Assembly (NCBI RefSeq): GCF_002760655.1
Contig: NZ_PDOC01000026.1
Location: forward strand, 1-60,495
Reading direction: 5' to 3'
Source of the DNA: Massilia eurypsychrophila
GTDB lineage: Bacteria > Pseudomonadota > Gammaproteobacteria > Burkholderiales > Burkholderiaceae_D
DNA length: 60,495 nt
The position numbers and the translations under genes were made by a program. Below, one piece after another: positions 15,809 through 24,299 of this stretch (within the stretch, counting starts at the first letter, position 1; each line of letters begins with the position of its first letter). The notes under the pieces are model-generated. The model had not been told where the DNA came from. It saw nothing but the letters and a program-made list of their open reading frames with translations, and did no database searches.

Positions 15809-18627
15809 AACTTCGCCTTGAGGCTGACGAACACCTGGCGGCCATTGGCGTAGTAACCGAGCGGCATTTCCTCGGTGATGGCGTAGTAGCGGCGCACCGG
15901 GTTCAGCAGGTTGTTGGCGTCGACCGTCAGCGACAGCGTGTTCGACAGCTTGTAGGTCGCCGATGCCGACAACGTGCCCTGGGCGGCGGCGTAGTTGGCG
16001 CCGATGCGCACCAGCGTGGTCGGGTTGACTTGGTCGACGCCGTTGCCGCTAAAGCCGATGGCGTAACGGGTACGGTAGTTCCACGCCAGGCTGGCGCTGA
16101 ATTTTTCGTCCTCGTAGTAGCCGCGCAGGTTGTAGGTGTACTTCGAGGTGTACACCATTTCGATGCCGTCCTCGTCTTTGCTGTTGACGTAGGTGAGGTT
16201 GCCCAGCACGCCGAAACCCATGCCGACCGGCTGCTCGACCGACAGTTCGACTCCGCTCAGCTTGGCGCTCTTGCCGTTCGACGACGATACCGAGTAGTCC
16301 GAGAACGACGTTGTCGCGTCCTTGGTGGCGGCGAACTTGGTAATGTTGAACAAACTCTGGATCGACGTGCCCGGCTTGACATAGTTGTGGATGCGCTGGC
16401 TGAAAATGGAACCGGCCACGTAAGCGCGCGGTGCGTAGTACCAGCCGAGCGAAGCGTCGACGTTGTTGGCGATGATCGGCTTGAGGTAAGGGTTGCCGGC
16501 CGACGCCGTCAAAGTGGTGTCGTTGACGCCCGACAGCGAGCCGGCCAGCTGGCTGAAGTTGGGCCGCCCGAGCGTGCGCGAGGCGGACACGCGTCCGATC
16601 AGGCCGTCGTTGAAATCCCAGCGCAGGTTCAAGCTCGGCAGCCAGTCGCGGTAGACGTTCGACACCGTCACCGGCAGGTAGCCCGACAGGCGTGAACTGG
16701 TGATGGCGCCCTGGCCGATCAGCGTGCCGCTGCCGGGCACGCAACTGGTCGCCATTGCCGGGCAGGCCAGCGCGCCGTTGTTGAGGGCTCGGTAGAAGTC
16801 CGAGCGCACGTCGGTCTCCACCCAGCGCACGCCGACATTGCCGCTGAAGCGACCTTGCTCGAAGTCCTGGGCGATGTAGGCCGCGCGGTTCTTTTCCGTG
16901 ACGGTCGCGCTCGAGCCCCAGTTCTTGTTCAGCACCGGGTCGTAATTGATGTTGGCGTTGCCCCAGGCGATCAGGGTGTCGGTGTCGTAACGCGGCAGGT
17001 TGCGCGGGAAGTTGCCCGACAGGTCGCCGGCATAGTCGGACGGGAAGCTGGTCGACGGGACGGCCCAGGTCGCAAATGGATAGAACTTGTCCATGTCGGC
17101 CTGCGACGAACCGCCGGCGCCCAGGCCCGGCAGCTTGTACTGGCCGTTGACGGTGATCTTGTCGTTGGTGTGCGAACTGGCGCGCACGCCGAACTTGAGC
17201 GTGGTCAGCGCACCCTGTTCCAGGCGCAGCTGGCCGTCGGCGTGGGCGTAGTCTTCCTTGTCGAGCGTGTAGATGGCGCCGCCGACGTTCGGCAGCAGGC
17301 GGTAGTTCTGCAGCTTGGTCAGGTCGGTGCCGATGACGTTCCAGTCGGCCGGCTCGCGGCCGTTGTCGTTGAGCTTGTAGCTGACGCCCTTGTCGAAGAT
17401 CTCGTACAGCGCGCCCGGCTGGCCGGCCGTGGCGCCGGTGCCCTTGGTCGCGCCGAGCTTGCCGCTGAAGGTCAAGCTCGGCGTCGCTTTCCATTTGATG
17501 TCGATGTCCTGGTACGCGGCGGTCGACCTGGCGCCGGTGCGCGCCTGGTGGGCGAACTGCAGCGTGTTGCCGTCCTTGCGCGTCGGATTCGGCACCAGCG
17601 TGCCGGCGGTGATGACGTCGCCGGCGATGGTGTAGCCCTTGATCAGGGCGCCGTTGTTGACGATCGTGGCCAGTTCGGCAAATGCCGACGTGTTGTAGTT
17701 GTCGGCCGTGAGCGAGGAGTCGAACACATTGATGTTGACGTCGAGCTGGCTCGTTGGCTTGAATTGCAGCCCGACGTAGCCGCCCTTGCGCTTGCGCACG
17801 CCTTCGAAGAAGGCCGAATTGAGCTGGCTCGGCACGCGCTTGCCCTTGAGCGCGAGATCGCCGCCGCGGGCCGGATCGGCCGCCGCCTGGGTGTTCAGGT
17901 ACAGGCCCTGGCCGAAGTTTTCCTGGCCGTCGCGGCGCAGGTGGCGATCTTCGCTGAAGGCCTGGACCAGCACGCCGAAGGTGTTGGCCTCGTTCTTCCA
18001 GTTGATCAGCGCGCTCAATTGCGGATCGGTCTTGCGCGCGAGCGTCGAGTAAGCCACGCCGGCGCTCACTTCGCCGATGAAGTTCTTCTTCTGGTCGAGC
18101 GGGCGGCGGGTGATGATGTCGACCGTGCCGGCGATGCCGCCTTCGACGATGTCGGCGCGGCCGTTCTTGTAGACGATCGCCTGGCCGATCAGCTGCGACG
18201 GCAGCATGCCGAAGCTGATGCCGCGCGTGTTGGTGTTCTGGTCGCCGATGTACCAGTCGCCCGAGCTGAGCGAGTGGCCGTTCAGCGTGGTCAGGTTGAG
18301 GAACGGCGGCGTGCCGCGAATGGCGATGCGCTCGGCTTCATCGAACGCCAGCGCCGAATTGTAGGTGATGTTGACGCCGGACAGGCGCGCGAGCGAATCG
18401 GCGATGTTCTTGTCGGGCATCTTGCCGATGTCTTCGGCCGTGACGACCTCGATATTGGTGTCGGCGTTCTTCTTCACCGCCATCGATTTTTGCAGCGAAG
18501 CGCGCAGCCCCGTCACTTCCACCGTCTGCATCGCCGGCCCCTCGGTGCTCTGCGCCAGCGCCTGGCTGGTCAGCGCGAGCAGCGCCAGGGAAATCGCCGC
18601 GGCCATCGGTGTCTTTTGTACGTTCAT
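15805..18627 (-). CDS. TonB-dependent receptor (Xanthomonas-Caulobacter type)
   Basis: A 940-residue outer-membrane receptor. Signal peptide residues 1-26 (ends QALAQ), plug domain from about 35 with EVTGLRASLQKSMAVKKNAD and PDKNIADSLARLSGVN, and a 22-strand barrel ending VFVSLKAKF with terminal Phe. The ATG at 18627 follows GGAG; a further upstream start is not used. This subfamily usually imports oligosaccharides. It lies downstream of a secreted GHL10 hydrolase, with its own regulatory region carrying two GntR-type half-sites. It likely imports the glycan fragments consumed by the operon at 24-36 kb (inference). Confidence 0.93.
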   Translation of the reverse strand: MNVQKTPMAAAISLALLALTSQALAQSTEGPAMQTVEVTGLRASLQKSMAVKKNADTNIEVVTAEDIGKMPDKNIADSLARLSGVNITYNSALAFDEAERIAIRGTPPFLNLTTLNGHSLSSGDWYIGDQNTNTRGISFGMLPSQLIGQAIVYKNGRADIVEGGIAGTVDIITRRPLDQKKNFIGEVSAGVAYSTLARKTDPQLSALINWKNEANTFGVLVQAFSEDRHLRRDGQENFGQGLYLNTQAAADPARGGDLALKGKRVPSQLNSAFFEGVRKRKGGYVGLQFKPTSQLDVNINVFDSSLTADNYNTSAFAELATIVNNGALIKGYTIAGDVITAGTLVPNPTRKDGNTLQFAHQARTGARSTAAYQDIDIKWKATPSLTFSGKLGATKGTGATAGQPGALYEIFDKGVSYKLNDNGREPADWNVIGTDLTKLQNYRLLPNVGGAIYTLDKEDYAHADGQLRLEQGALTTLKFGVRASSHTNDKITVNGQYKLPGLGAGGSSQADMDKFYPFATWAVPSTSFPSDYAGDLSGNFPRNLPRYDTDTLIAWGNANINYDPVLNKNWGSSATVTEKNRAAYIAQDFEQGRFSGNVGVRWVETDVRSDFYRALNNGALACPAMATSCVPGSGTLIGQGAITSSRLSGYLPVTVSNVYRDWLPSLNLRWDFNDGLIGRVSASRTLGRPNFSQLAGSLSGVNDTTLTASAGNPYLKPIIANNVDASLGWYYAPRAYVAGSIFSQRIHNYVKPGTSIQSLFNITKFAATKDATTSFSDYSVSSSNGKSAKLSGVELSVEQPVGMGFGVLGNLTYVNSKDEDGIEMVYTSKYTYNLRGYYEDEKFSASLAWNYRTRYAIGFSGNGVDQVNPTTLVRIGANYAAAQGTLSASATYKLSNTLSLTVDANNLLNPVRRYYAITEEMPLGYYANGRQVFVSLKAKF

Positions 18628-18673
18628 CCAGGTCTCCATGAGTTTATTGTTATCGCTGCATACAAAATAATCC

Positions 18674-18710
18674 AACTGGTCTAATTAGTCAAACAGAATA
18701 TAGACCACTT
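18674..18710. promoter_or_regulatory. NagR/DasR-like operator at TonB receptor promoter
   Basis: AACTGGTCTA (18674-18683) and TAGACCACTT (18701-18710) are inverted copies of the half-site TGGTCTA. The NagR/DasR consensus built on TGGTCTAGACCA has the same half. Related words occur at three other promoters in this locus. Binding by the GntR protein at 23268-24068 is inferred. Confidence 0.6.
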
Positions 18711-18715
18711 GCCCA

Positions 18716-20260
18716 TCATTGCTGTGTGAACATTCTGACGGGCCGCTCGCCGCGTCTTTCCCGCAACAGCTCGACCTGCGTGTAGCGGCCTGGCAGGCGC
18801 ACCTGGCGCACCCCCGCCGCCAGCAGGTCGAGCGAGCGCCACGCCTGGCCGTCGTGGCCAATCAGCCGGTAGCGTCCGGCCGGCATGGCTGGCACGCGCC
18901 ACTGCACCGATCCTTCCCGGCTGGCGTTGGCGCGAGCGTGCAACTGCTGCAGCGGCACCGACGGCTGGCGCCAGCGCGGGCCGAAAAACGGGTGCGCCGC
19001 AGCGCCGCTATCGCGATAGAAGGCGGTCAACTGGCCTGCATACAGATCGGTCACACCGCGGCTGTACCACAGCACGTGCCCGCCGTTGCCCATGCTGCGG
19101 GTCAGTTCGATCGACTGGCGCAGCTGGTCCCAGCTCGAATCCGGGCCGTCTCCGACGATGCGGATGCCGGCTACCAGGTCGCGCTGGCGGTCGCCACCGG
19201 TGGCGCGCACTGCTGCCGCCTGGTCGCGCCAGGTCTGGGCAAACGCGGCGTAGCTATTGCGGTAGGCCTGCGGGATGAACTCGTCCCAGCGTGGCGCGCT
19301 GGCGGTGCCGGCGCTGCCGCCGGCGCTCCAGCCGCTCCAGCGCGGCCAGTCGAGCAGGTAGTGCTCCCACGCCCACGGATGCACGGCCGGACTGAGCGAA
19401 ATGAGCAGGCTTGGGCGGCGCGCGCGCAGTTCGCGCACGAACTGCTGCGCAAAGGCGTCGACCTTGTCGGCGCGCCAGCGCATCCATTCGGCGTCGCGAA
19501 AGTCGTCCGGCGGCTGGCGTCCATCGTGCTCGCCGGCGTACACTTTGCGCGTGTAGTCGTCATAGCCCATCGTCACATACGGCCAGACGATGCGGTCGTC
19601 GAGCTGGATGCCGTCGATGTCGTACTTGTCGACTGCCTCGAGCACCAGATCGAGCAGGAAGCGGCGCGCCTCGGGGTGCAGTGGGTTCATCCATACAAAG
19701 CCGTTCGGCGCCACTTCATTGCCGGCGATGTCGCGACTGAGCCACTCCGGCTTTTGTCGGCGCAGATGGTTTATCGTGTCTTTATAGGCGGCCATGAAGC
19801 CGTACTCGAACCAGGAGACATAAATGAGGCCGTTGCGGTGCGCCTCGATCAGGGTCTCCTGCAGCAGGTCGCGCGCCGGGGCCTGGCGCTGCGCCAGCGT
19901 GTCGCTCGGATCCTGCGGCATCGGCGCCGGGCGCTGGCGCACGCCGATGGTTTTTTCCAGTACGTCCGACGGGAACTGGGTGTAGCCGTTCTTCCAACTC
20001 TCGACGTACACGGTGTTCAGGCCGATGTCGCGCAGGCGCCGCATGGTGGCGGCGCTGGCGGCAGGCGACGCGATGGCGCCGTTCGCCGTGGTGGTGACCC
20101 AGGTGCCGCGCACCTCTGCGGCAGGGGTGGAAAGGGTGGCAGGCGCGGCGCCGGCCAGCGCCGGCAACGCCAGCGTCACGGCCAGCGTCAAGGCGGCATG
20201 CGCCAGCTTCAACGAATGGCTCGGGCGCTGCGGCGCCGTACCACGACTTACAGTTGGCAT
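18716..20260 (-). CDS. Secreted GHL10/DUF187-type glycosyl hydrolase
   Basis: A 514-residue predicted secreted hydrolase. Signal peptide ends ALAGAAP near residue 40. The GHL10 (YngK-like) TIM-barrel domain begins EVRGTWVTTTANG near residue 49, with NTVYVESWKNGYTQFPS near 80, WMNPLHPEARRFLLD near 190, and the likely acidic catalytic cluster KYDIDGIQLDDRIVWPY near 215. A small beta-rich C-terminal domain follows after about residue 420. AAGGA precedes the ATG. Members act on glycans, including peptidoglycan-like or HexNAc substrates, but specificity is not settled. It is divergent from the AGE isomerase with a shared 100-base regulatory gap. Confidence 0.85.
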   Translation of the reverse strand: MPTVSRGTAPQRPSHSLKLAHAALTLAVTLALPALAGAAPATLSTPAAEVRGTWVTTTANGAIASPAASAATMRRLRDIGLNTVYVESWKNGYTQFPSDVLEKTIGVRQRPAPMPQDPSDTLAQRQAPARDLLQETLIEAHRNGLIYVSWFEYGFMAAYKDTINHLRRQKPEWLSRDIAGNEVAPNGFVWMNPLHPEARRFLLDLVLEAVDKYDIDGIQLDDRIVWPYVTMGYDDYTRKVYAGEHDGRQPPDDFRDAEWMRWRADKVDAFAQQFVRELRARRPSLLISLSPAVHPWAWEHYLLDWPRWSGWSAGGSAGTASAPRWDEFIPQAYRNSYAAFAQTWRDQAAAVRATGGDRQRDLVAGIRIVGDGPDSSWDQLRQSIELTRSMGNGGHVLWYSRGVTDLYAGQLTAFYRDSGAAAHPFFGPRWRQPSVPLQQLHARANASREGSVQWRVPAMPAGRYRLIGHDGQAWRSLDLLAAGVRQVRLPGRYTQVELLRERRGERPVRMFTQQ

Positions 20261-20275
20261 AGATTCCTTTTTGAT

Positions 20276-20312
20276 AAACTAGACCTTTGGTGCAAAATAA
20301 TAGTACCATTGG
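20276..20312. promoter_or_regulatory. NagR/DasR-like sites in divergent promoter
   Basis: AAACTAGACCTTTGG (from 20276) and AGTACCATTGG (from 20302) lie between the divergent GHL10 hydrolase and AGE isomerase. On the reverse strand they read AAGGTCTAGTTT and AATGGTACT, variants of the half-site seen before other units in this locus. A GntR repressor here would control both directions. Confidence 0.55.
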
Positions 20313-20360
20313 ATCAGAAAAATGAAATGCTTTTTTCGTTCCGACCCACTTGCCGACGCC

Positions 20361-21569
20361 ATGACCCTGATTCCTACCATGCCCGATTTCGCCAGCACCG
20401 CCTTCCTTGACCAGCACATGCGCGACATCATGGCGTTCTACGACGGCCGTTGCGTCGATCCTGCCGGCGGCTTCTTCCATTTCTTCCGCGACGACGGTAG
20501 CGTCTACGACCGCCGCACGCGCCACCTCGTCAGCAGCACGCGCTTCGTCGTCAACTACGCGCGCGCGGCGCGCCACTGGCAGCGGGCCGACTACCTGGAG
20601 CTGGTGCGCCACGGCCTCGATTTTATCGAGCAGGTCCACTGGCAAAGCGCCACCGGCGGCTACGCCTGGCTGCTTGAAGACGGCAAGCCAGTCGACGCCA
20701 CCAACCATTGCTACGGCCTGGCGTTCGTCATCCTCGCCTACGCCGAAGCGCTGAAGGCCGGCGTGGCCGGCGCCGCCGAAGGGCTGGCGCGCGCCAACGC
20801 CTTATTGGTCGAGCGCTTCTGGTCCGAGCAGCACGGCCTGCTGGCCGACGAATACGACGCCACCTTCACCACCTTGTCGCCGTACCGCGGCCAGAACGCC
20901 AACATGCACGGCTGCGAAGCGCTGATCAGCGCCTTCGAAGCGAGCGGCGACGAAGCCTACCTGACGCGCGCCGTGCGCATCGCCGACGGCGTCACCGCCG
21001 GCCTGGCCGCACAATCGGATGGCCTGGTCTGGGAACACTACGACAGCAACTGGCGCGTCGACTGGGACTACAACCGCGACGATCCGCGCCACCTGTTCCG
21101 CCCATGGGGCTTCCAGCCTGGCCACCAGACCGAGTGGAGCAAGCTGCTGCTCACCTTGCACCGCTACCGTCCCGACGCGGCGATGGCCGCGCGCGCGAAG
21201 ATGCTGTTCGAGCGCGCGGTGACCACCGCCTGGGATAGCGAGCGCGGAGGCCTGTACTACGGCTTCGCTGCCGACGCCAGCATCTGCGACAGCGACAAGT
21301 ACTTCTGGGTCCAGGCCGAAAGCCTGGCCGCCGCTGCGCTGCTAGACGAACAATTCCCCGGTCAAGGCTTCGACGGCTGGTACGACCGCTTGTGGCAGTA
21401 CAGCTGGACGCACCTGGTCGACCATCGCTACGGCGCCTGGTACCGCATCCTCGACGAGAACAACCGCAAGTACGGCGACGAAAAGAGCCCGGCCGGCAAA
21501 ACCGATTACCACACGTATGGCGCCTGCGCCGAAGTGCTCGAGTCGCTGCGCCGGCAGGGCCGCGCATGA
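20361..21569 (+). CDS. AGE-family sugar isomerase/2-epimerase
   Basis: A 402-residue (alpha/alpha)6-barrel protein of the N-acylglucosamine 2-epimerase/mannose isomerase family. Motifs: GGFFHFFRDDGSVYDRRTRH near residue 35, STRFVVNYARAARHW, EHYDSNWRVDWDYNRDDP near 225, GFQPGHQTEWSKLLL near 250 and EKSPAGKTDYHTYGAC near the end, supplying the conserved Arg/His pair. Starts at 20322, 20361 and 20379 are possible and none has a good ribosome-binding site. I chose 20361 because an operator half-site ends at 20312, leaving no leader for 20322. Its 4-base overlap with a fructokinase gene favours mannose-to-fructose isomerisation over GlcNAc-ManNAc epimerisation (inference). Confidence 0.88.
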   Translation: MTLIPTMPDFASTAFLDQHMRDIMAFYDGRCVDPAGGFFHFFRDDGSVYDRRTRHLVSSTRFVVNYARAARHWQRADYLELVRHGLDFIEQVHWQSATGGYAWLLEDGKPVDATNHCYGLAFVILAYAEALKAGVAGAAEGLARANALLVERFWSEQHGLLADEYDATFTTLSPYRGQNANMHGCEALISAFEASGDEAYLTRAVRIADGVTAGLAAQSDGLVWEHYDSNWRVDWDYNRDDPRHLFRPWGFQPGHQTEWSKLLLTLHRYRPDAAMAARAKMLFERAVTTAWDSERGGLYYGFAADASICDSDKYFWVQAESLAAAALLDEQFPGQGFDGWYDRLWQYSWTHLVDHRYGAWYRILDENNRKYGDEKSPAGKTDYHTYGACAEVLESLRRQGRA

Positions 21570-22555
21570 CGCGCGCCCCGAAGGCGTTGCTGGCGTTCGG
21601 CGAAGTGCTGATCGACCTGCTGCAGGACCCGGCCGACGGTGCGCTATACCACCGCAACGCCGGCGGCGCGCCGGCCAACGTGGCGGTCGGCTTCGCCCGC
21701 CTTGGCGGCGCCGCCAGCTTCATGGGCATGCTCTCGACCGACGCGTTCGGCCGCTTCCTGCACGACGCCATGACCGGCAACGGTGTCGACATGCGCTACG
21801 CGCGCACTACGCACGATGCCAACACGGCCTTGGCGGTGGTATCGCTGGCGGCCGATGGCGAGCGCAGTTTCGGCTTCTACCGCCCGCCTGCGGCCGACCT
21901 GCTGTTTACCACGGCCGACATCGACGGCGCCGCGCTGGCCGACGCGCCCTGGCTGCACCTGTGCTCGAACAGCCTGACCGATGAACCGGTGCGCGGCGCC
22001 ACGCTGGCGCTGCTCGACCATGCGGCCACCGCCACCTGCCCGATCAGTTTCGACGTCAACTGGCGTCCTTCGTTGTGGCAGGCCGGCAGCGAGCGCGCCG
22101 GCAGCCGGGCGCGTGTGCATGCCCTGCTGCCGCGCGCCCACCTGTTAAAACTGAGCGCGGAAGAGTGGCGCTGGCTGGCCGGCGGCGACGCCGATGCAAG
22201 CGCCGAATCGGACGATGAAGCCCTGTGCGCACACTGCTTCGCTGGCGTGACGGCGATCATCGTCGTCACCGACGGCGCCCAGCCGGTGCGCACGCGCTTG
22301 CGCGGCGGCGGCTGGACGGCGCATCCGCTGCAGCCTGTCGCCGTCGTCGACAGCACTGCCGCCGGCGACGCCTTCGTCGCTGGACTGCTGACGCGCCTGG
22401 CCGCCACCGGCGCCGGGCCGGACGACCTGCCGGCCACGCTCGGCGACGCCACGCTGCTGGCAGCGCACATCATGTTCGCCGCGCGCTGCGGCGCGTTCGC
22501 CTGCGGCCTTTACGGCGCCTTCGACGCCCTGCCGATGCTCAGTGACCTGACTTAG
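21566..22555 (+). CDS. PfkB-family sugar kinase, probable fructokinase
   Basis: A 329-residue ribokinase-fold kinase. PfkB signature 1 is NAGGAPANVAVGFARLGG near residue 30, and signature 2 is DSTAAGDAFVAGLLTRLA near residue 265, where the Asp of GDAF is the catalytic base. The opening LLAFGEVLIDLLQD is typical of fructokinases. It overlaps the AGE gene by 4 bases, so the pair would turn mannose into fructose and then fructose 6-phosphate. Its stop overlaps the stop of the convergent nanE gene by 3 bases. Confidence 0.9.
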   Translation: MTRAPKALLAFGEVLIDLLQDPADGALYHRNAGGAPANVAVGFARLGGAASFMGMLSTDAFGRFLHDAMTGNGVDMRYARTTHDANTALAVVSLAADGERSFGFYRPPAADLLFTTADIDGAALADAPWLHLCSNSLTDEPVRGATLALLDHAATATCPISFDVNWRPSLWQAGSERAGSRARVHALLPRAHLLKLSAEEWRWLAGGDADASAESDDEALCAHCFAGVTAIIVVTDGAQPVRTRLRGGGWTAHPLQPVAVVDSTAAGDAFVAGLLTRLAATGAGPDDLPATLGDATLLAAHIMFAARCGAFACGLYGAFDALPMLSDLT

Positions 22556-23271
22556 CGCGCCGGTGAGGCGTGCGCCGGCGCAGCGGTCATGGCGGCGGCA
22601 AACCACTGCGTCACCAGTTCGGTGCGGGTAATCGCCGTGCCGACGGTGACGGCCCAGGCGCCGGCTGCGCGCGCCAGCACAACGTCGGCCGGGGTATGGA
22701 TGCGACCTTCGGCCATCACCCGCGGTACTTGCGCGGCCAATGCGGCGATCAGATCGAAGTCGGCGGCATCGGGAACAGCGCCGCCAGTGTAGCCGGACAA
22801 GGTGGTGCCGATGATGTCGAAGCCGAGCGCGTGCGCGGCCAGAGCGTCCTCCTCGCACGAGCAATCGGCCATCGCCCAGGCGCCGCCTGCGCGGATCGCC
22901 GCCAGCAGATCGGCCAGCGCCACCGGACGTGGGCGCGCGGTGGCGTCGACGGCGACGATGTCGGCGCCGGCGGCGATCAGCGCATCGACGTCGGCGATGA
23001 AGGGCGTGATGCGCACGGGCGAATCGTCAAGGTCGTACTTGACGATGCCGATGATCGGCACGTTCACTTGGGAGCGCACGGCGGCTAGCCGCTCCGCGCC
23101 TTCGATGCGGATGGCGCCGGCGCCGCCGACCACCGCCGCCATCGCAAAGCGGGCAACGATGTCATGCCGGTCGAGCGGGCCATCGTCGATCGGCTGGCAC
23201 GACACCACCAGCCGTGCGGCCATCTGGCGGTCCAGTGCAGCGAGCGTATCGAACGCGCGGCGACGCGTCAT
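22552..23271 (-). CDS. nanE: N-acetylmannosamine-6-phosphate 2-epimerase
   Basis: A 239-residue TIM-barrel NanE-family enzyme converting ManNAc-6-P to GlcNAc-6-P. Motifs: LVVSCQPIDDGPLDR near residue 20, PIIGIVKYDLDDSPVRITP near 72 (catalytic Lys), DIVAVDATARPRP near 105, and GFDIIGTTLSGYTGG near 148. The ATG overlaps the gntR stop by 4 bases, so regulator and enzyme are translated together. With the ROK kinase at 25580-26473 it gives a ManNAc-to-GlcNAc-6-P branch. No nanA aldolase is present, so the substrate is likely ManNAc or a ManNAc-containing glycan rather than free sialic acid (inference). Confidence 0.92.
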   Translation of the reverse strand: MTRRRAFDTLAALDRQMAARLVVSCQPIDDGPLDRHDIVARFAMAAVVGGAGAIRIEGAERLAAVRSQVNVPIIGIVKYDLDDSPVRITPFIADVDALIAAGADIVAVDATARPRPVALADLLAAIRAGGAWAMADCSCEEDALAAHALGFDIIGTTLSGYTGGAVPDAADFDLIAALAAQVPRVMAEGRIHTPADVVLARAAGAWAVTVGTAITRTELVTQWFAAAMTAAPAHASPAR

Positions 23272-24068
23272 GGCGCCGCCTCGTCGTTGTCGCTGCCTGC
23301 GGCCGGGCGCAGCACGCTCACCTCGAAGCGATAGCGGTCCGCGCGGTACAGGCTCTTGCCGTATTCGAAGATCTGGCCGTTGCTGGTGGTGACCTGGCGT
23401 TCGACCAGCAGGGCCGGGCTGAACGGCGCGACGTCGAGCAGGTCGGCCTCGTCTTCATTGAGCACGGTCGCGTGAATCTGCTGCGTGGCGGACTTGATAT
23501 GCAGGTTGTAATTGCGTTCGATCAGTTCATACAAAGAATGGGTCGCCAGCAGGCTCGGATCGAAATCGGGCAAGGCGTCCTTGACGAGAAACACCGTTTC
23601 GAGCGCCATCGGCTCGTCGTTGGCGAAGCGCAGGCGCCGAATTTCGTAAGCCGGCGCGCCTGGCACCATCTTCAGTTTCTGCGCCAGCTTGGCGCCGACC
23701 TTGACGATGCGGGTCGACAGCACTTCGCTCGACGGCGTCAGGCCGCGTTCGCGCATGTCTTCGGAAAACGAGATCAGCTGGAACTGCTTGACCAGCGCCT
23801 GGCCGGAGACGAAGGTGCCGGCGCCTTGCTTACGCTGCAGCAGGCCGTCCTTTTCCAGCTCGCGCAGGCTGCGCCGCAGCGTTTCGCGCGCCACGCCAAG
23901 TCGTTCGCTCAGCTCGCGCTCGGACGGCAGACGCACGCCCTCGCCGTTTTGCTGGATCAGGCCAAGCAGGTTCTGCTTGAGCATGTCGCGCTTTTGCGCG
24001 CGGTCCGGTTTGTCGGCTGGCTTTTCCGCTTTGTCCACTTGTTTGCTCTCCCGGCGGGACGCCGTCAT
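23268..24068 (-). CDS. GntR/HutC-family (UTRA) regulator, NagR-like
   Basis: A 266-residue GntR regulator. The winged helix-turn-helix is at residues 30-92 (GVRLPSERELSERLGVARET, then LQRKQGAGTFVSG), followed by a UTRA ligand-binding domain to about 255 (motifs AYEIRRLRFANDEPMALET and YELIERNYNLHIKSATQQI). HutC-type UTRA proteins such as NagR, YvoA and DasR bind phosphorylated amino sugars and recognise TGGTCTAGACCA-like sites. Matching half-sites lie before this gene and before three other units of the locus. It is probably an autoregulated repressor released by GlcNAc-6-P or a similar sugar phosphate; the ligand is inferred. Confidence 0.92.
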   Translation of the reverse strand: MTASRRESKQVDKAEKPADKPDRAQKRDMLKQNLLGLIQQNGEGVRLPSERELSERLGVARETLRRSLRELEKDGLLQRKQGAGTFVSGQALVKQFQLISFSEDMRERGLTPSSEVLSTRIVKVGAKLAQKLKMVPGAPAYEIRRLRFANDEPMALETVFLVKDALPDFDPSLLATHSLYELIERNYNLHIKSATQQIHATVLNEDEADLLDVAPFSPALLVERQVTTSNGQIFEYGKSLYRADRYRFEVSVLRPAAGSDNDEAAP

Positions 24069-24125
24069 GGCTGATGATGGTTGGGCTGATATGTCTGGTC
24101 CATTCTATCACCGACATTTTGATTA

Positions 24126-24139
24126 AACTAGACCATTGG
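24126..24139. promoter_or_regulatory. NagR/DasR-like site at gntR promoter
   Basis: AACTAGACCATTGG, reverse complement CCAATGGTCTAGTT, carries the half-site TGGTCTA. It lies 58 bases before the gntR start, fitting autoregulation. Confidence 0.55.
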
Positions 24140-24211
24140 GCGAGAATTAATCGGCAATTTTTGCAAAAAATGGAATTTTCTCGTTCGCCGGAAAAAAATC
24201 CTGCATAAAAT

Positions 24212-24226
24212 TATACCATTGGTATA
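24212..24226. promoter_or_regulatory. Palindromic operator before ABC/ROK/GH38 operon
   Basis: TATACCA-T-TGGTATA is a perfect 15-base palindrome 74 bases before the sugar-binding-protein start. It shares TGGT-A/C-TA with the other operators of the locus and is the most symmetrical. Confidence 0.6.
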
Positions 24227-24299
24227 TTATTGATCCAGTCGGCGCCTGCATGCGGTTCCTTCTCCGCCTTTTATCCACTTCAGCCACGCGTTCAGGCCC

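Noticed and set aside
16855-18684. 609-codon plus-strand frame opposite the TonB receptor
   Set aside because: Composition is Val/Ala/Arg/Gly repeats typical of reverse-frame translation; the receptor on the minus strand is unambiguous.
22552-24068. Sialic-acid (Neu5Ac) catabolic locus
   Set aside because: NanE, a GntR regulator and a ROK kinase are present, but there is no NanA lyase, sialidase or sialic-acid transporter; a ManNAc/GlcNAc glycan is a better fit.
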